Below, piece by piece: positions 4,243 through 5,161 of a DNA stretch of 5,161 bases (the first letter of the stretch is position 1; each line of letters opens with the position of its first letter). The translations under genes and the position numbers were made by a program. The stretch comes from Methanoregula sp. (GTDB lineage Archaea; Halobacteriota; Methanomicrobia; Methanomicrobiales; Methanospirillaceae). The stretch lies in assembly GCA_026394695.1 (NCBI GenBank), contig JAPKXT010000026.1:1-5161 (forward strand), written 5' to 3'. A model generated the notes under the pieces. The model ran no database searches. It had not been told where the DNA came from and worked only from the letters and a program-made list of their open reading frames with translations.

Positions 4243-5161
4243 TTATACTACGTACTTGCCGAGCAGGCGGATCGATGTGGTCATGTCGGGACCAAGGGGT
4301 GAGCCGAAGATGATCTGGGTGACACCGGCCTTGGTGAGGGCATCACACTTTGCCTTCACCATTTCAGGGGTACCTGCAATGGTAAATGCATCGATCTCCT
4401 TATCCCCTACGAGTTCTCCGACCGTCTTGAAGTCGAACTTACCCAGTGCCGCTTTGATCTTTGCAACATTGTTCAGGTCGAGTCCGTGGCGGTTAAGGAG
4501 GTCAGGTGGTGAGCCGGCTGCAATGAATGCGGCAACGATCTTTGCTGAATTGCGTGCCTTCTTCTCACTCCTGTCTATGGACATGGCGGTGTATGCACCG
4601 ATATCAAAATTCTTCTTGCCGACTTTGTCAGCTGCTGCCTTGATGATCGGGATTGCAATGGCAAAGTCCTTGGGGTTGGATGCGTTGATGAGCGCACCGT
4701 CACCGATTCTTCCGGCAAGCTCCAGAACCTTGGGTCCCTGTGCGCCGATATAGATTGGGACACCCTTCTTTCCGGGGAGAGTGACACCGGTCAGCTTCGC
4801 GCCGTCGTAGTCATAGTACTTCATGCCGGACTTGTTCACCTGTTCACCGGCACAGAGCTTGCGGATTTGCACGACAGCTTCCTCAAGGTGCCCAACTGGC
4901 TTATCGGCGTTGATTGCCAGCTTCGGGAGCGTCGAGAGGTCCCCGGGCCCGATACCGAGGGTTGCGCGTCCATCTGAGATCTCGTTGAGCGTGCAGAAGA
5001 ACGATGCCATTGCGGCGGGTGTGTCCGTGAATGCGTTCATGATACCCGGGCCCATCTTCAGGGTCGTGGTCGCCTGCGCGATGGCGGCGAGGGTGGGATA
5101 GCAGTGACGATTGTTGTAGTGGTTAGTGATCCATGCGAAATCTATGTCTTTGGATTCTGCA
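4243..5161 (-). CDS. mer: F420-dependent 5,10-methylenetetrahydromethanopterin reductase, N-terminus outside the window
   Basis: Mer reduces methylene-H4MPT to methyl-H4MPT with reduced F420, the step after Mtd. It belongs to the bacterial luciferase-like (TIM barrel) family. The frame is open from the window edge at 5160 to TAA at 4243-4245, giving 305 residues. The family has about 320-330, so roughly 20 N-terminal residues lie beyond the edge. The first ATG in the frame, at 5053-5055, is internal: the preceding codons read WITNHYNNR and LAAIAQATTTLK, both Mer sequence. Other landmarks are MGPGIMNAFTDTP (the region of the non-prolyl cis-peptide that shapes the F420 site), LNEISDGRATLGIGPGDLST, GVPIYIGAQGPKVLELAGRI, and the C-terminal TQIIFGSPLGPD. 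The usual WITDHYNNR has Asn instead of Asp here. Its promoter is outside the window. Confidence 0.97.
   Translation of the reverse strand, partial: AESKDIDFAWITNHYNNRHCYPTLAAIAQATTTLKMGPGIMNAFTDTPAAMASFFCTLNEISDGRATLGIGPGDLSTLPKLAINADKPVGHLEEAVVQIRKLCAGEQVNKSGMKYYDYDGAKLTGVTLPGKKGVPIYIGAQGPKVLELAGRIGDGALINASNPKDFAIAIPIIKAAADKVGKKNFDIGAYTAMSIDRSEKKARNSAKIVAAFIAAGSPPDLLNRHGLDLNNVAKIKAALGKFDFKTVGELVGDKEIDAFTIAGTPEMVKAKCDALTKAGVTQIIFGSPLGPDMTTSIRLLGKYVV

Overview
The window looks like a methanogenic archaeon, most likely of the order Methanomicrobiales. It carries two F420-dependent enzymes of the tetrahydromethanopterin (H4MPT) C1 pathway, Mtd and Mer. It also has an archaeal-type ribosomal protein L3 followed by L4, a Tfx-family regulator, archaeal TATA boxes and a strong AGGTGAT ribosome-binding site. 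The order-level placement rests on recognising the protein sequences, not on a database search.

Layout. Minus strand, 1-24: the first codons of rpl4. Minus strand, 25-924, with conserved sequence reaching about 981: rpl3, whose 5' end is abnormal. Positions 1000-1513 hold no protein gene. This stretch contains a candidate rpl3 promoter and hairpin-bearing leader, and upstream of that a possible structured non-coding RNA (about 1165-1398) with its own TATA box. Minus strand, 1514-1918: tfx. Positions 1919-2120: a divergent regulatory region with a perfect 9-bp inverted repeat. Plus strand, 2121-2960: mtd. Minus strand, 2967-3896: a GalT-like nucleotidyltransferase, convergent with mtd and only 6 bp from it. 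Positions 3897-4242: intergenic, with a T-rich terminator for mer and one doubtful 40-codon ORF. Minus strand, 4243 to the window end: mer, lacking its N-terminus.

How the genes work together. Mtd reduces methenyl-H4MPT to methylene-H4MPT and Mer reduces that to methyl-H4MPT, both with reduced coenzyme F420. They are consecutive steps of CO2-dependent methanogenesis, encoded within about 2 kb but on opposite strands. The Tfx regulator is divergent from mtd, which makes mtd a reasonable target. The GalT-like enzyme is likely in sugar-nucleotide metabolism and has no obvious link to methanogenesis.

I see no mobile element, CRISPR array, tRNA or obvious defence system. The points most worth checking are the damaged-looking rpl3 start, the possible RNA upstream of it, the inverted repeat between tfx and mtd, and the cysteine cluster at the end of Tfx.
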